Shown: one piece after another, positions 16,132-23,959 of the stretch
Layout of the letters: the number at the start of each line of letters is the position of its first letter
Position numbering within the stretch: the stretch's first letter is position 1
Source: Paraflavitalea pollutisoli
GTDB lineage: Bacteria > Bacteroidota > Bacteroidia > Chitinophagales > Chitinophagaceae
Assembly (NCBI RefSeq): GCF_029360705.1
Contig: NZ_JARKMX010000003.1
Span: 186,001 to 250,000 of the forward strand
Direction: 5' to 3'
Length of the DNA stretch: 64,000 nucleotides
The notes under the pieces: model-generated
Seen by the model: the letters and a program-made list of their open reading frames with translations, nothing else
Told to the model about the DNA's origin: nothing
Database searches by the model: none
Program-made: the position numbers and the translations under genes

Positions 16132-17427
16132 TTGTTTTGTTTCCTAGAATTATTAAATTTGTGGGATATACTAACCTGTTGCAACTTGGAACAAAATTAC
16201 TTGACTCATATTGACCTATTTGCCGGATGTGGAGGGCTTTCTTTAGGTTTACATAATGCTGGTTGGAGAGGATTATTTGCTATCGAAAAAAGCCCCTATG
16301 CCTTCGACACCCTTGAACATAACTTGATCAAAAAGCACAATCATTTTAACTGGCCTTCCTGGTTACCGAAAAAAAATCTTGATATTAATCAGGTTTTAAT
16401 TGATTTCAAGGACCAACTGATCGGTTTGCAAAACTCTATAGACCTTGTTACTGGAGGTCCCCCATGTCAAGGTTTTTCCACAGCCGGGTTACGCAAAGAG
16501 AATGACGTCCGAAATGAACTTATTCGATCATACCTTCGATTTATAATGTATGTACGGCCTAAAATGATATTTTTTGAAAATGTTAAGGGCTTTACGCAGG
16601 AGTTTAAAACGAATAAGACTAAGGGATATGCATACTCCCAATATGTTCTGAGAGTTCTTAAGTTCTTGAAATACGATGTTGAAGGCCAGATGGTAGATTT
16701 TTCTGAATTTGGAGTACCACAAAAAAGAACCCGGTTTATTTTGGTCGGTATAAGAAGAGATATTGCTCAACAGTATAATATAGTTGCAAAGGCATTTTTT
16801 AAGCAGCTTAGGTTAAATAAAAAAGGATTTTTAAATAATAAAGACCTGCCACAGAGCCCTAATTTAGCAAATGCAATTTCTGATCTAATAAAAGGCAATG
16901 ATTTAGATAAATTAGTTCCAACTCCTGACCGTGGTAAACAATTCCGCAGTGGGCTCTATGCTACTCCTCGTTCCAAATATCAGGAATACTTTAGAAGCGG
17001 CTGTTGCTTGGAAATTCCAGACAGTCATAGTTTCCCTAATCACAAGCCTGAAATAGTAAAAAGATTCAAATATTTATTAAACACGCAGGTTGCTAATAAA
17101 AATATCAGTAAAACTGCAAGGAAGAAATACAACATAAAGAAACATACTATCATCCCTTTATCTGCAAAACATAAAGCTCCTACAATTACAACCCTACCTG
17201 ACGATTACATACACTATTCTGAACCAAGAATATTGACTGTTAGAGAATATGCACGAATACAGAGTTTTCCGGATTGGTTTGAAATTCGAGGAAAGTATAC
17301 CACTGGAAGTAAGTTAAGGGTTCAGGAAGTGCCAAGATATACTCAGATCGGTAATGCTATACCTCCGTTATTTAGCGAACAAAGTGGCCTTGTTCTAAAG
17401 CAATTAATACAGCATATATCAACTTGA
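16132..17427 (+). CDS. DNA (cytosine-5) methyltransferase
   Basis: A Dcm-type C5-cytosine methyltransferase with all key motifs in order: motif I HIDLFAGCGGLSLG (AdoMet binding), motif IV GGPPCQGFSTAG with the catalytic Cys near residue 110, motif VI FFENVKGF near 145, motif VIII VPQKRTRFILVGIRR, a target-recognition region at about 220-340, and motifs IX-X RVQEVPRYTQIGNAIPPLF near the C-terminus. The target sequence cannot be read from the protein. There is no in-frame ATG before motif I; candidate starts are TTG at 16132 or TTG at 16201, so the N-terminus is uncertain by up to 23 residues. It is preceded by the Mig-like glycosylase and followed by GHKL ATPase and nuclease-helicase genes, so it is the modification half of a restriction-type system. 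Confidence 0.92.
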   Translation: MFCFLELLNLWDILTCCNLEQNYLTHIDLFAGCGGLSLGLHNAGWRGLFAIEKSPYAFDTLEHNLIKKHNHFNWPSWLPKKNLDINQVLIDFKDQLIGLQNSIDLVTGGPPCQGFSTAGLRKENDVRNELIRSYLRFIMYVRPKMIFFENVKGFTQEFKTNKTKGYAYSQYVLRVLKFLKYDVEGQMVDFSEFGVPQKRTRFILVGIRRDIAQQYNIVAKAFFKQLRLNKKGFLNNKDLPQSPNLANAISDLIKGNDLDKLVPTPDRGKQFRSGLYATPRSKYQEYFRSGCCLEIPDSHSFPNHKPEIVKRFKYLLNTQVANKNISKTARKKYNIKKHTIIPLSAKHKAPTITTLPDDYIHYSEPRILTVREYARIQSFPDWFEIRGKYTTGSKLRVQEVPRYTQIGNAIPPLFSEQSGLVLKQLIQHIST

Positions 17428-17551
17428 GTTGGATACAATTGAATATCTAAATTATCCTTTTGGGAACCAATCTCATGAATGTTCAAAAAGAGAAGGAAAT
17501 ACTTTTTGTTCATGTATACAATAACCTTTGCTTTTTATAGCTTGCCTTTAT

Positions 17552-19837
17552 ATGGAACAATTTGACTTAACACCAAGCCCCGCCTTGCTTGATCTTCTGG
17601 GGAAAATACCTTTCAAAGGATGGCAATGTGTTGCTGAATTGGTTGACAACTCAATTGATGCCGTGATAAATCATAGCAGCAAACTGAAAGATTATCAGAA
17701 AGTAATTTCTGTTTATATCCCAACGAAAGGAAGGATAATCGAAAATCAGCCTTTGATTGTTGAAGATTGGGGAATTGGAATGACTGAAGAGCAGCTTGAG
17801 AATGCTGTTAGGGCCGGTTTTTCAAGTAAAAATACAAACTCAAATCTTGGGTTATTTGGAATGGGTTTTAATGTCGCAACATCCCGGCTTGCTAATACAG
17901 TTCAAGTTTGGACTGCAACGGAAGAGATGGAAAGGGAGATTGGTGTGTGTATTGATTTAAGAGAAATGAAAAAAACAGGATCTTTTCATCGCCCTAAAAT
18001 AGAAAGGGAAAAGAGGGCTGACAAAATATCGGGCACACGAATTGAAATTTATGATTATAAACCTGAAGCGACTAATCTACTTCAATCAAAACAAATCAGT
18101 AGAGAGTTGAATAAGGCGTATGCTGAAAAGATTTTTAATGAGTATGGAATAAAAGTTCTAATTAATAAAGAAGAAGTAAAGCCATTTAAATTTTGTGTTT
18201 GGGACAAGAAGCGTTCCGTCAAGCATAAATACGATGATGTTCCTTCTTATATAGAGATTGATCAACATTTATGTGATGAAATGTTTTGCGAAAACTGTTT
18301 TTCTTGGTTGGGAGAGACCGTTGACACTACCTTAAATATTGAGTGCCCACATTGCCATACCATTGGAAAAGTTGTAAAGAAAGAAATTTACATTTTGGGT
18401 TGGGTTGGCATTCAACGTTATTCCGATTTGGAGCATTATGGCATTGATATTTCACGAAATGGGCGAATCCTTAGCAAACTTGACAAATCTTTTTTTTACT
18501 GGGAAGATGAGAGAGGGAAAAATGACCCGCAAGGGAGGTTTAGTCCTGAATACCCGAGAGACACTACCTATGCTGGAGGACGAATTGTCGGACAGCTCGA
18601 TGCAAACTTCGTTATTCCCAAATATACAAAAGATGATTTTGAGAGGGAGGATAGGGTTTGGAAAAAGGTAGTTGATTTCATTCGTGGTGAAATGCCATTA
18701 CAGCCTGAACTTGCAAGCTCTTTTGGGTTCAAACAACCAAATCGTTCTCCTATCGGACGGTTATTTAATGCCTACAGAAAAATGAACGTAGCAGGCTCCA
18801 AAACTCTTGTTTTTTCAAAAGAAGACGGGAGTTGCGATCATGTTACGCCGAGAAATTGGGCAAATAAATTTTACGAAGGTGATGTAGATTATCAAGATGA
18901 CACCAAATGGTGGGAGGCTGTTACAAAAGCAGATTTAAAAGATACCCAATCAACTTTTAATCCGCTTAACCCCACAGGGAAAGCGACCAGTACTAAATCA
19001 GGAACAAGTAGGCCCGCACCTGCTCCAGAAAAATATCAAGGTAAAAAGCTGTTCAAGAAGGCCCTTCGATATGATATTGAAAAGCTGATCGGTGAAAAAC
19101 CAATAGACTTAACACTTATTGATTATTATCCTGAAAACGATTTGAGCATTCCAATCATTTTTGAATCGCAGGGGGCTATGTGGAAATTCAATGTTTATTT
19201 GAATAATAGTCACCCGATGTTTAGGGATTTTGCTGATGGCTATGAAGATTTAATATTCATGGAAGTTGCTTCTAAATATGCCCAAGCCAAGAATAATTTT
19301 GATGAATGGACTGTTACCCGAATTTATTATGAATTGAAATCGAGGTATGCTCTTGAAACAATGTTAAATGTGCCAAATTTAGTTGCTAAAGCGAGTAAGT
19401 TGTTGAGGGATATTCAAAATAAATTAGTAAGCGGAGAAGGGATTCTTTTGCCAAGGAAACCAAATCTACATTCCGCTGATGAAGCAGCTATCAAGAAAAA
19501 GTATCTTGACTTGGAAAGAAAGAGTATTTCTGATTTTAATGCCTTCGTTATGAATACGAAGTATATGAAGTACCTTGATCTAAATTACATTTTTAGGTTC
19601 GTCGAGGAGTTTCCTGATGTGATTTACGATGGGAAAATTTTCAATCTTCCTTATGTAGAGTTAGATGATGAAAGCAAACAACACCAATCAAAAAAATACA
19701 CAGGATATTTTAGCGATGTCCGATGGTTTATGAATGACTTGTCTAAGGAAGGTGATGAAGCTGTGAAAAAGCAAAAGCAACAAATTATTCGTAATCGGTA
19801 CAGTATAGAAATATTAGATGGAAGCATTAATAGATGA
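17552..19837 (+). CDS. MORC-like GHKL ATPase of a restriction system
   Basis: A 761-residue protein with an N-terminal GHKL ATPase: N-box GWQCVAELVDNSIDAV at about residues 23-38, DWGIGM near 70, and GLFGMGFNVATSR near 100. This is the MORC/MutL-type arrangement, not a histidine kinase, since no phospho-acceptor domain is present. At about 248-273 there is a zinc-ribbon pair of Cys-x2-Cys motifs (CENC and CPHC), an insertion in the second half of the ATPase/transducer region. The C-terminal ~300 residues are unassigned, with charged helical segments. Prokaryotic MORC-like ATPases have been described in predicted restriction-modification operons with m5C methyltransferases and SF2 helicase-nucleases, which is the context here. 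It overlaps the next gene by 20 bp. The ATG at 17552 is chosen because MEQFDLTPSPALLDLL begins directly before the ATPase fold. Confidence 0.8.
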   Translation: MEQFDLTPSPALLDLLGKIPFKGWQCVAELVDNSIDAVINHSSKLKDYQKVISVYIPTKGRIIENQPLIVEDWGIGMTEEQLENAVRAGFSSKNTNSNLGLFGMGFNVATSRLANTVQVWTATEEMEREIGVCIDLREMKKTGSFHRPKIEREKRADKISGTRIEIYDYKPEATNLLQSKQISRELNKAYAEKIFNEYGIKVLINKEEVKPFKFCVWDKKRSVKHKYDDVPSYIEIDQHLCDEMFCENCFSWLGETVDTTLNIECPHCHTIGKVVKKEIYILGWVGIQRYSDLEHYGIDISRNGRILSKLDKSFFYWEDERGKNDPQGRFSPEYPRDTTYAGGRIVGQLDANFVIPKYTKDDFEREDRVWKKVVDFIRGEMPLQPELASSFGFKQPNRSPIGRLFNAYRKMNVAGSKTLVFSKEDGSCDHVTPRNWANKFYEGDVDYQDDTKWWEAVTKADLKDTQSTFNPLNPTGKATSTKSGTSRPAPAPEKYQGKKLFKKALRYDIEKLIGEKPIDLTLIDYYPENDLSIPIIFESQGAMWKFNVYLNNSHPMFRDFADGYEDLIFMEVASKYAQAKNNFDEWTVTRIYYELKSRYALETMLNVPNLVAKASKLLRDIQNKLVSGEGILLPRKPNLHSADEAAIKKKYLDLERKSISDFNAFVMNTKYMKYLDLNYIFRFVEEFPDVIYDGKIFNLPYVELDDESKQHQSKKYTGYFSDVRWFMNDLSKEGDEAVKKQKQQIIRNRYSIEILDGSINR

Positions 19838-21509
19838 TTCAAAAGGATTCCTTTCAACTGAACGGCTATCCAAGGGCACATGGCAAGCATTTGAACGAGG
19901 GATTGCCAGATTGCTTATGCACTGCGGGTGGGAAATAAATGAGTTGGTAGGCGGCTCTGGGGACCACGGTGCTGACATCATTGCAGCATTTCGTGATGAT
20001 GATGGAAATCTTCTTGAATTTATTTACCAAGCAAAATTTTCAGAAACTAACAAACCTCTTTCTGTTGATATTATTGGAGATATAAAAAGAGCAATGGAGT
20101 ATTACGGAATTGAAAGGGGGGTTGCTGCATCAAACCGATCAATTTCGGAGTCTCAAAATTTGCGGCTGAAGACTTTACAGGGTACTGGGTACAATATTCA
20201 AACTTTTCTTTCAAAAAGTATTTACGACACATACACACAACTTCCACCTTGGGCAACAGAAAATCGAGCATTAAAAGTATACCAAGCAGAAGCCCTTTCG
20301 AAGCTTCAAGGAGCATATTCGAGAGGTGACAAACATGGATTGATTTGTTTAGCCACTGGCTTAGGCAAAACTTTTGTTGCCGCCACTTTTTTGCGTTGGC
20401 TTTACCAAAATAATCCAAACCTTAATGTCTTGATTTTGGCAAACACAAAGTCGTTGATTGAACAATTTGATAGAGCTATCTGGTCTAATCTTCCGAAATG
20501 GATTGCAACGCATTTGCTTTATGATTCTGAGAAACCAACCTTTTTGGAAGGTGTCACACTCTCAACCTTTCAAAGCTTTCAGGATTTTTACAAAAAGATA
20601 GGAGGATTTTATTATGATGTTGTAATCGTAGATGAGGCTCATCATGCGCCTGCTGAGACATATTTGGCAGTAATAAAAAGGCTCGAGCCGAAATTCTTAC
20701 TTGGACTAACTGCAACTCCATTTAGGAAAGATGAAAGAGACGTGACCGAAGTTTTTGGACAACCTTTGGTTTACTATTCAGTTTACAAAGCTTTACAGAA
20801 AGGATATTTGGCGAAAGTGGAATACCACTTGCACAATGATAACATAGATGAGGATTGGATAACCCAGAACAGCCGGAAGGGGCACACGATTAAACAGTTA
20901 AATAAGAAAATATTTTTGCCTGAACGAGATGATACTGTTTGTGAAGAAGTATACAGAATTTGGAATGACAGAAAGCTTGAAAGGGGAATAATTTTCTGTA
21001 ATAGCAGCGAACATGCAGAGAGGATTGAAAAGCTATTGAAAGTAAATTTTCAATTGCCTGTTTGGTCTTTAACGACAAGAGTTAAGGACTCGAGGGAACG
21101 GGCTAAAAGGTTGCGCGAGTTCCGGACTGGTAAATGTTGTATTTTAACTTGCTATGACATGTTAAATGAAGGTGTTGATGTTCCTGATGTTGATTATATC
21201 GTTTTCTTAAGAGTCACACACAGTAGGGTTTACTTCTTACAACAGCTTGGCAGAGGGCTTCGCTACAAAGAAGGCAAAAAATTGGTAGTTCAGGACTTCG
21301 TTGCAGACATAAGAAGGATAAAAAGGCTGAAATCTTTTCAGCAAGAATTTGAAGAAGCGAGGCGCTATGAAATTGAAGAATTGTATTTTAACGATGCCTT
21401 CAAACTTACGTTTACCTCTGAGCAAACTACAAACTTTCTTGACCTTGTTACGAAAGATATTTCTGAAGAAATGGACGAAGATGAGGAAGTTTATTTAGAT
21501 TCAATGTAA
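19818..21509 (+). CDS. Mrr-type nuclease fused to SF2 helicase
   Basis: A 563-residue restriction effector. The N-terminal ~120 residues form an Mrr-like endonuclease: FERGIARLLMHCGWEINELV, then GSGDHGADII with Asp53 and FIYQAKF with Gln71-x-Lys73, the D...QxK active site. The rest is a superfamily II helicase: Walker A CLATGLGKTFVA near residue 175, DEAH near 275, GLTATP near 298, and motif VI QQLGRGLRYKEG near 475. The C-terminus is acidic. The two fused halves suggest translocation-dependent cleavage of unmodified DNA. It starts inside the end of the GHKL gene (20-bp overlap), a sign of coupled translation and joint action. Its own specificity domain is not apparent, so target recognition may come from the partner proteins. 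Confidence 0.85.
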   Translation: MEALIDDSKGFLSTERLSKGTWQAFERGIARLLMHCGWEINELVGGSGDHGADIIAAFRDDDGNLLEFIYQAKFSETNKPLSVDIIGDIKRAMEYYGIERGVAASNRSISESQNLRLKTLQGTGYNIQTFLSKSIYDTYTQLPPWATENRALKVYQAEALSKLQGAYSRGDKHGLICLATGLGKTFVAATFLRWLYQNNPNLNVLILANTKSLIEQFDRAIWSNLPKWIATHLLYDSEKPTFLEGVTLSTFQSFQDFYKKIGGFYYDVVIVDEAHHAPAETYLAVIKRLEPKFLLGLTATPFRKDERDVTEVFGQPLVYYSVYKALQKGYLAKVEYHLHNDNIDEDWITQNSRKGHTIKQLNKKIFLPERDDTVCEEVYRIWNDRKLERGIIFCNSSEHAERIEKLLKVNFQLPVWSLTTRVKDSRERAKRLREFRTGKCCILTCYDMLNEGVDVPDVDYIVFLRVTHSRVYFLQQLGRGLRYKEGKKLVVQDFVADIRRIKRLKSFQQEFEEARRYEIEELYFNDAFKLTFTSEQTTNFLDLVTKDISEEMDEDEEVYLDSM

Positions 21510-21753
21510 GTTTTTCGAAAAGCACTATGTTCTCATTTAAGGCATTTCCTATATAAGATAATTTTTCTGTTTTCGACAATTCTTAGCCTGGTAGGTTACT
21601 CAATACTGAGACGCTAAAGATCTGAAACTTAGTTTTCGCTTAAGTTAAACGATAGATTAAATTGAAGTATCATTTGATTTTGGTTGTTCATTAATCCACT
21701 CTTATAAGATTGAGATATGAGTAATCTTGATTTGCCACTCTAAAGTACAATTC

Positions 21754-22545
21754 ATGTTGAAAGCCTCATTCCTATATATTTTCACAGTTCTTTATTGTTT
21801 TTTTATTCCAAAAATGATTTATGGACAGGTACTATCTGGTGATCTGGGAAAGTATAGTTATTTAATTTATTCTAATAACGGACAGTTTAGATATTCTGCT
21901 ACAGGATTTTTCATACGGAAGAATGACAGATTATTTTTGATTGGTGCCGGACATACTTTTAACGGTAAAAACACTATAACTGGCGAGGACGACAAAGATT
22001 ATCCAGATTCTATTTCAATTATTGCTTGTAGAGAATGTGGCGCCGATTCTGGAGTAATACATATAGACATCTCGAAGATTAAGAAATTAGCTCAATCAAC
22101 AACATTCACGAAAGAACCAGAAGTGTATGTTTATGAAGTCGATAGCAAACTTCCTTTTTCGATTAAATCCGTTGATTTGTTTGTGAAAACTTTTGATGAT
22201 GTAGACAAGAATTCAATAGATACTGTAATTATGTATGGCTATCCAAATTTGGCAGGGACTACAATAAGAGAGATTAAACAAACTGTGCCAACGATATCAT
22301 TTGGAAACTTATTAGAGAAGTACTCAACGCTTAACTACTATGCCGAAATCAATACTTTTGATAAAATAAACTATTTAATGAAGCCAAATGAAAAAAGTCC
22401 AATGGGCGGCGGGTTTTCTGGCTCTCCTTGCTTTTTTAAAATTAGGAATGAATTTTATTTTGGTGGTATTTGTATTGGGGGGTCCATTAACAAACGACTC
22501 GTTATTAATGTAAGACCGGAAGAGGTCTTAAAGTTGATTCAGTAA
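21754..22545 (+). CDS. Secreted trypsin-like serine protease
   Basis: A 263-residue protein beginning with a hydrophobic signal sequence (MLKASFLYIFTVLYCFFIPK...YGQ). It has a chymotrypsin-fold pattern: FFIRKNDRLFLIGAGHTFNG supplies the catalytic His, and SPMGGGFSGSPCF the Ser with the GxSGxP arrangement. The Asp is not certain; VEVYEVD-like and FDDVDKNSID segments are candidates. Trypsin-like peptidases of this short form occur in bacterial defence islands, but this one appears to be exported, so it is not clearly part of the restriction module. It lies about 245 bp after it. The start at 21754 is preferred over the TTG at 21727 because it gives a compact signal peptide. Confidence 0.65.
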   Translation: MLKASFLYIFTVLYCFFIPKMIYGQVLSGDLGKYSYLIYSNNGQFRYSATGFFIRKNDRLFLIGAGHTFNGKNTITGEDDKDYPDSISIIACRECGADSGVIHIDISKIKKLAQSTTFTKEPEVYVYEVDSKLPFSIKSVDLFVKTFDDVDKNSIDTVIMYGYPNLAGTTIREIKQTVPTISFGNLLEKYSTLNYYAEINTFDKINYLMKPNEKSPMGGGFSGSPCFFKIRNEFYFGGICIGGSINKRLVINVRPEEVLKLIQ

Positions 22546-22846
22546 AGAGGCTTCGTACAACATGGGGAAGGGATATGTGTATGTAGTTAAATGAAATAGT
22601 CAAGATTTGATCTGACAGTTGGGATTAACTTTAAGTAACCACACTTATTAATCAATCCCAAAAAGTCAATATACCTTATTCCACTGGCTCGAATACGCAG
22701 AAGTATCTTTTTTCGTATATTTAAGGTAACTTGTACCAAGCTAAACCTAAGCAGAGTAAAGTTCTTTGCAGATTGAAAGAGAGCGCGACAAAAAGCGCGA
22801 CAGTTTTGGGTAATAATTGATAATCAATATTATAATGGGCCGGAAG
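22546..22846. other. Right end of ICE with possible integrase arm repeats
   Basis: No gene is seen in this stretch. It contains two 9-nt direct repeats AGCGCGACA at 22782-22790 and 22794-22802, spaced 12 nt start to start, followed by an A+T-rich run (TAATAATTGATAATCAATATTATAAT) split across 22811-22836. Direct repeats close to the crossover point are what arm-type sites of tyrosine integrases look like. The assignment is inference from position 45-65 bp inside the attachment junction. Confidence 0.5.
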
Positions 22847-22864
22847 GAGTCCCGTCCGGTCCGC
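22847..22864 (+). other. attR-type junction: tRNA 3' remnant, probably tRNA-Asp
   Basis: GAGTCCCGTCCGGTCCGC equals the end of a tRNA: the last T-loop bases GAGT, the T-stem 3' strand CCCGT, and an acceptor strand CCGGTCC. The sequence to its left cannot complete a tRNA. The pairing partner would be an acceptor 5' strand GGACCGG, which I recall from Bacteroidota tRNA-Asp(GTC) genes. Integration of an ICE from the left, with the tRNA 3' end displaced to the right, would leave exactly this plus the native terminator that follows. The tRNA identity is inferred. Confidence 0.6.
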
Positions 22865-22895
22865 AAAAAGCCTCTCAGAAATGTGAGGCTTTTTT
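22865..22895 (+). terminator. Intrinsic terminator of the displaced tRNA
   Basis: AAAAAGCCTC at 22865-22874 pairs with GAGGCTTTTT at 22885-22894 around a 10-nt loop, and the T-run completes an intrinsic terminator. It lies immediately after the tRNA 3' remnant, so it is best read as that tRNA's chromosomal terminator. Confidence 0.8.
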
Positions 22896-22903
22896 GTTGG
22901 TGC

Positions 22904-23689
22904 CTACTGAACCATAGATTGTCTTCCTCCTATAACCCGCAACTCCGACAATAGATATGCCAGTCCGCTAAACGCCAACGCTTCAAAAGCCGCCGTCCAT
23001 TCATTCGAATTGCCTGCTTCGCCAATCGCCCGTGGCAGGTGCAATACAAAGAACCAGCAAAGGATCACCAGGGAGATGATCTTGCCCACGATAACAAGCC
23101 GCCAACCAATCAGTAACAACAAGCCAGATAGTATCAAAAACACACCCGAAGCGTATACCCAAAATGCCGCGCCAGGTATCCAGACTGGTATCAGCAACTG
23201 CACAAAGTCAGCAAACAGGAAATGTTGAATGCCGCTGGCCAGCAGAAATATTCCCAGGCAATACCGGCACGAGGATCTCAAGACCACTAAAAATGCAGTT
23301 CGCTGTTGCGCGGTACCGTAGTTAAACGTGCTCAATACCAGGAATGCACCTGACCCCAGCGTAAACGACTTACCGGTATTCGTTAGCAAGGTACCGTAGT
23401 TGCCCTTGATCACCGTTTCTACCAGGTTGGGTAATGCCGCACAAGCCAGCAACAGAACACCGACCACCATCAATCCTTGCTGATGCTGACTACGCAGCAG
23501 CACCAGTATCCCCGTAATGATCATGAGTCCGCCCGAAGCATAAGCAATTATTGCTTCACCACCCGTTTGCGCAGACCAAGCCAGTGGCCGGCCTGCTATC
23601 AGTTTACCCATAACGCATTGCTGCACGCCGAAAAACACCAGTGCTACCGCATAAAAGCTACGGGCAATAATGATTAGTGTAGAATTCAT
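22904..23689 (-). CDS. DoxX-like multi-pass membrane protein
   Basis: From the ATG at 23689 this is a 261-residue membrane protein with about seven hydrophobic segments. It looks like two DoxX-type four-helix halves: IIIARSFYAVALVFFGVQQC in the first and CLGIFLLASGIQHFLFADFV then FWVYASGVFLILSGLLLLIG in the second. DoxX-like proteins are small quinone- or redox-related membrane proteins of uncertain role. It is the first chromosomal gene beyond the ICE end. The longer frame back to 23755 adds a polar leader before the first helix and is less likely. Confidence 0.65.
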   Translation of the reverse strand: MNSTLIIIARSFYAVALVFFGVQQCVMGKLIAGRPLAWSAQTGGEAIIAYASGGLMIITGILVLLRSQHQQGLMVVGVLLLACAALPNLVETVIKGNYGTLLTNTGKSFTLGSGAFLVLSTFNYGTAQQRTAFLVVLRSSCRYCLGIFLLASGIQHFLFADFVQLLIPVWIPGAAFWVYASGVFLILSGLLLLIGWRLVIVGKIISLVILCWFFVLHLPRAIGEAGNSNEWTAAFEALAFSGLAYLLSELRVIGGRQSMVQ

Positions 23690-23959
23690 GTTAGTTGTTT
23701 TTTTGGTTAAAGGCATACAGGCCCTTCTTTGCTTAAAGGTCTTCCAAATAGCCATTGTATGGTAAAACCAGCACCAACGACTGATTCCGATGTACTAAAC
23801 TACACGGAGAATCGATCAGCGGCTAATCAACCTCTTGGTTATCCGCTCCAATAAGCTTAAATTACCATAGCCGGATCGTTGCCGCAGCCTCGATGGATGA
23901 AGGATTCCCTAAAGCATTTCACCATCACTGGCAGGTAATTTCGGTCCTAATGAACGTTC

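Noticed and set aside
15372-21509. A DISARM, BREX or type III restriction system
   Set aside because: No PLD nuclease, PglX/BrxX or Mod/Res pair is present; the GHKL and Mrr-helicase parts point elsewhere.
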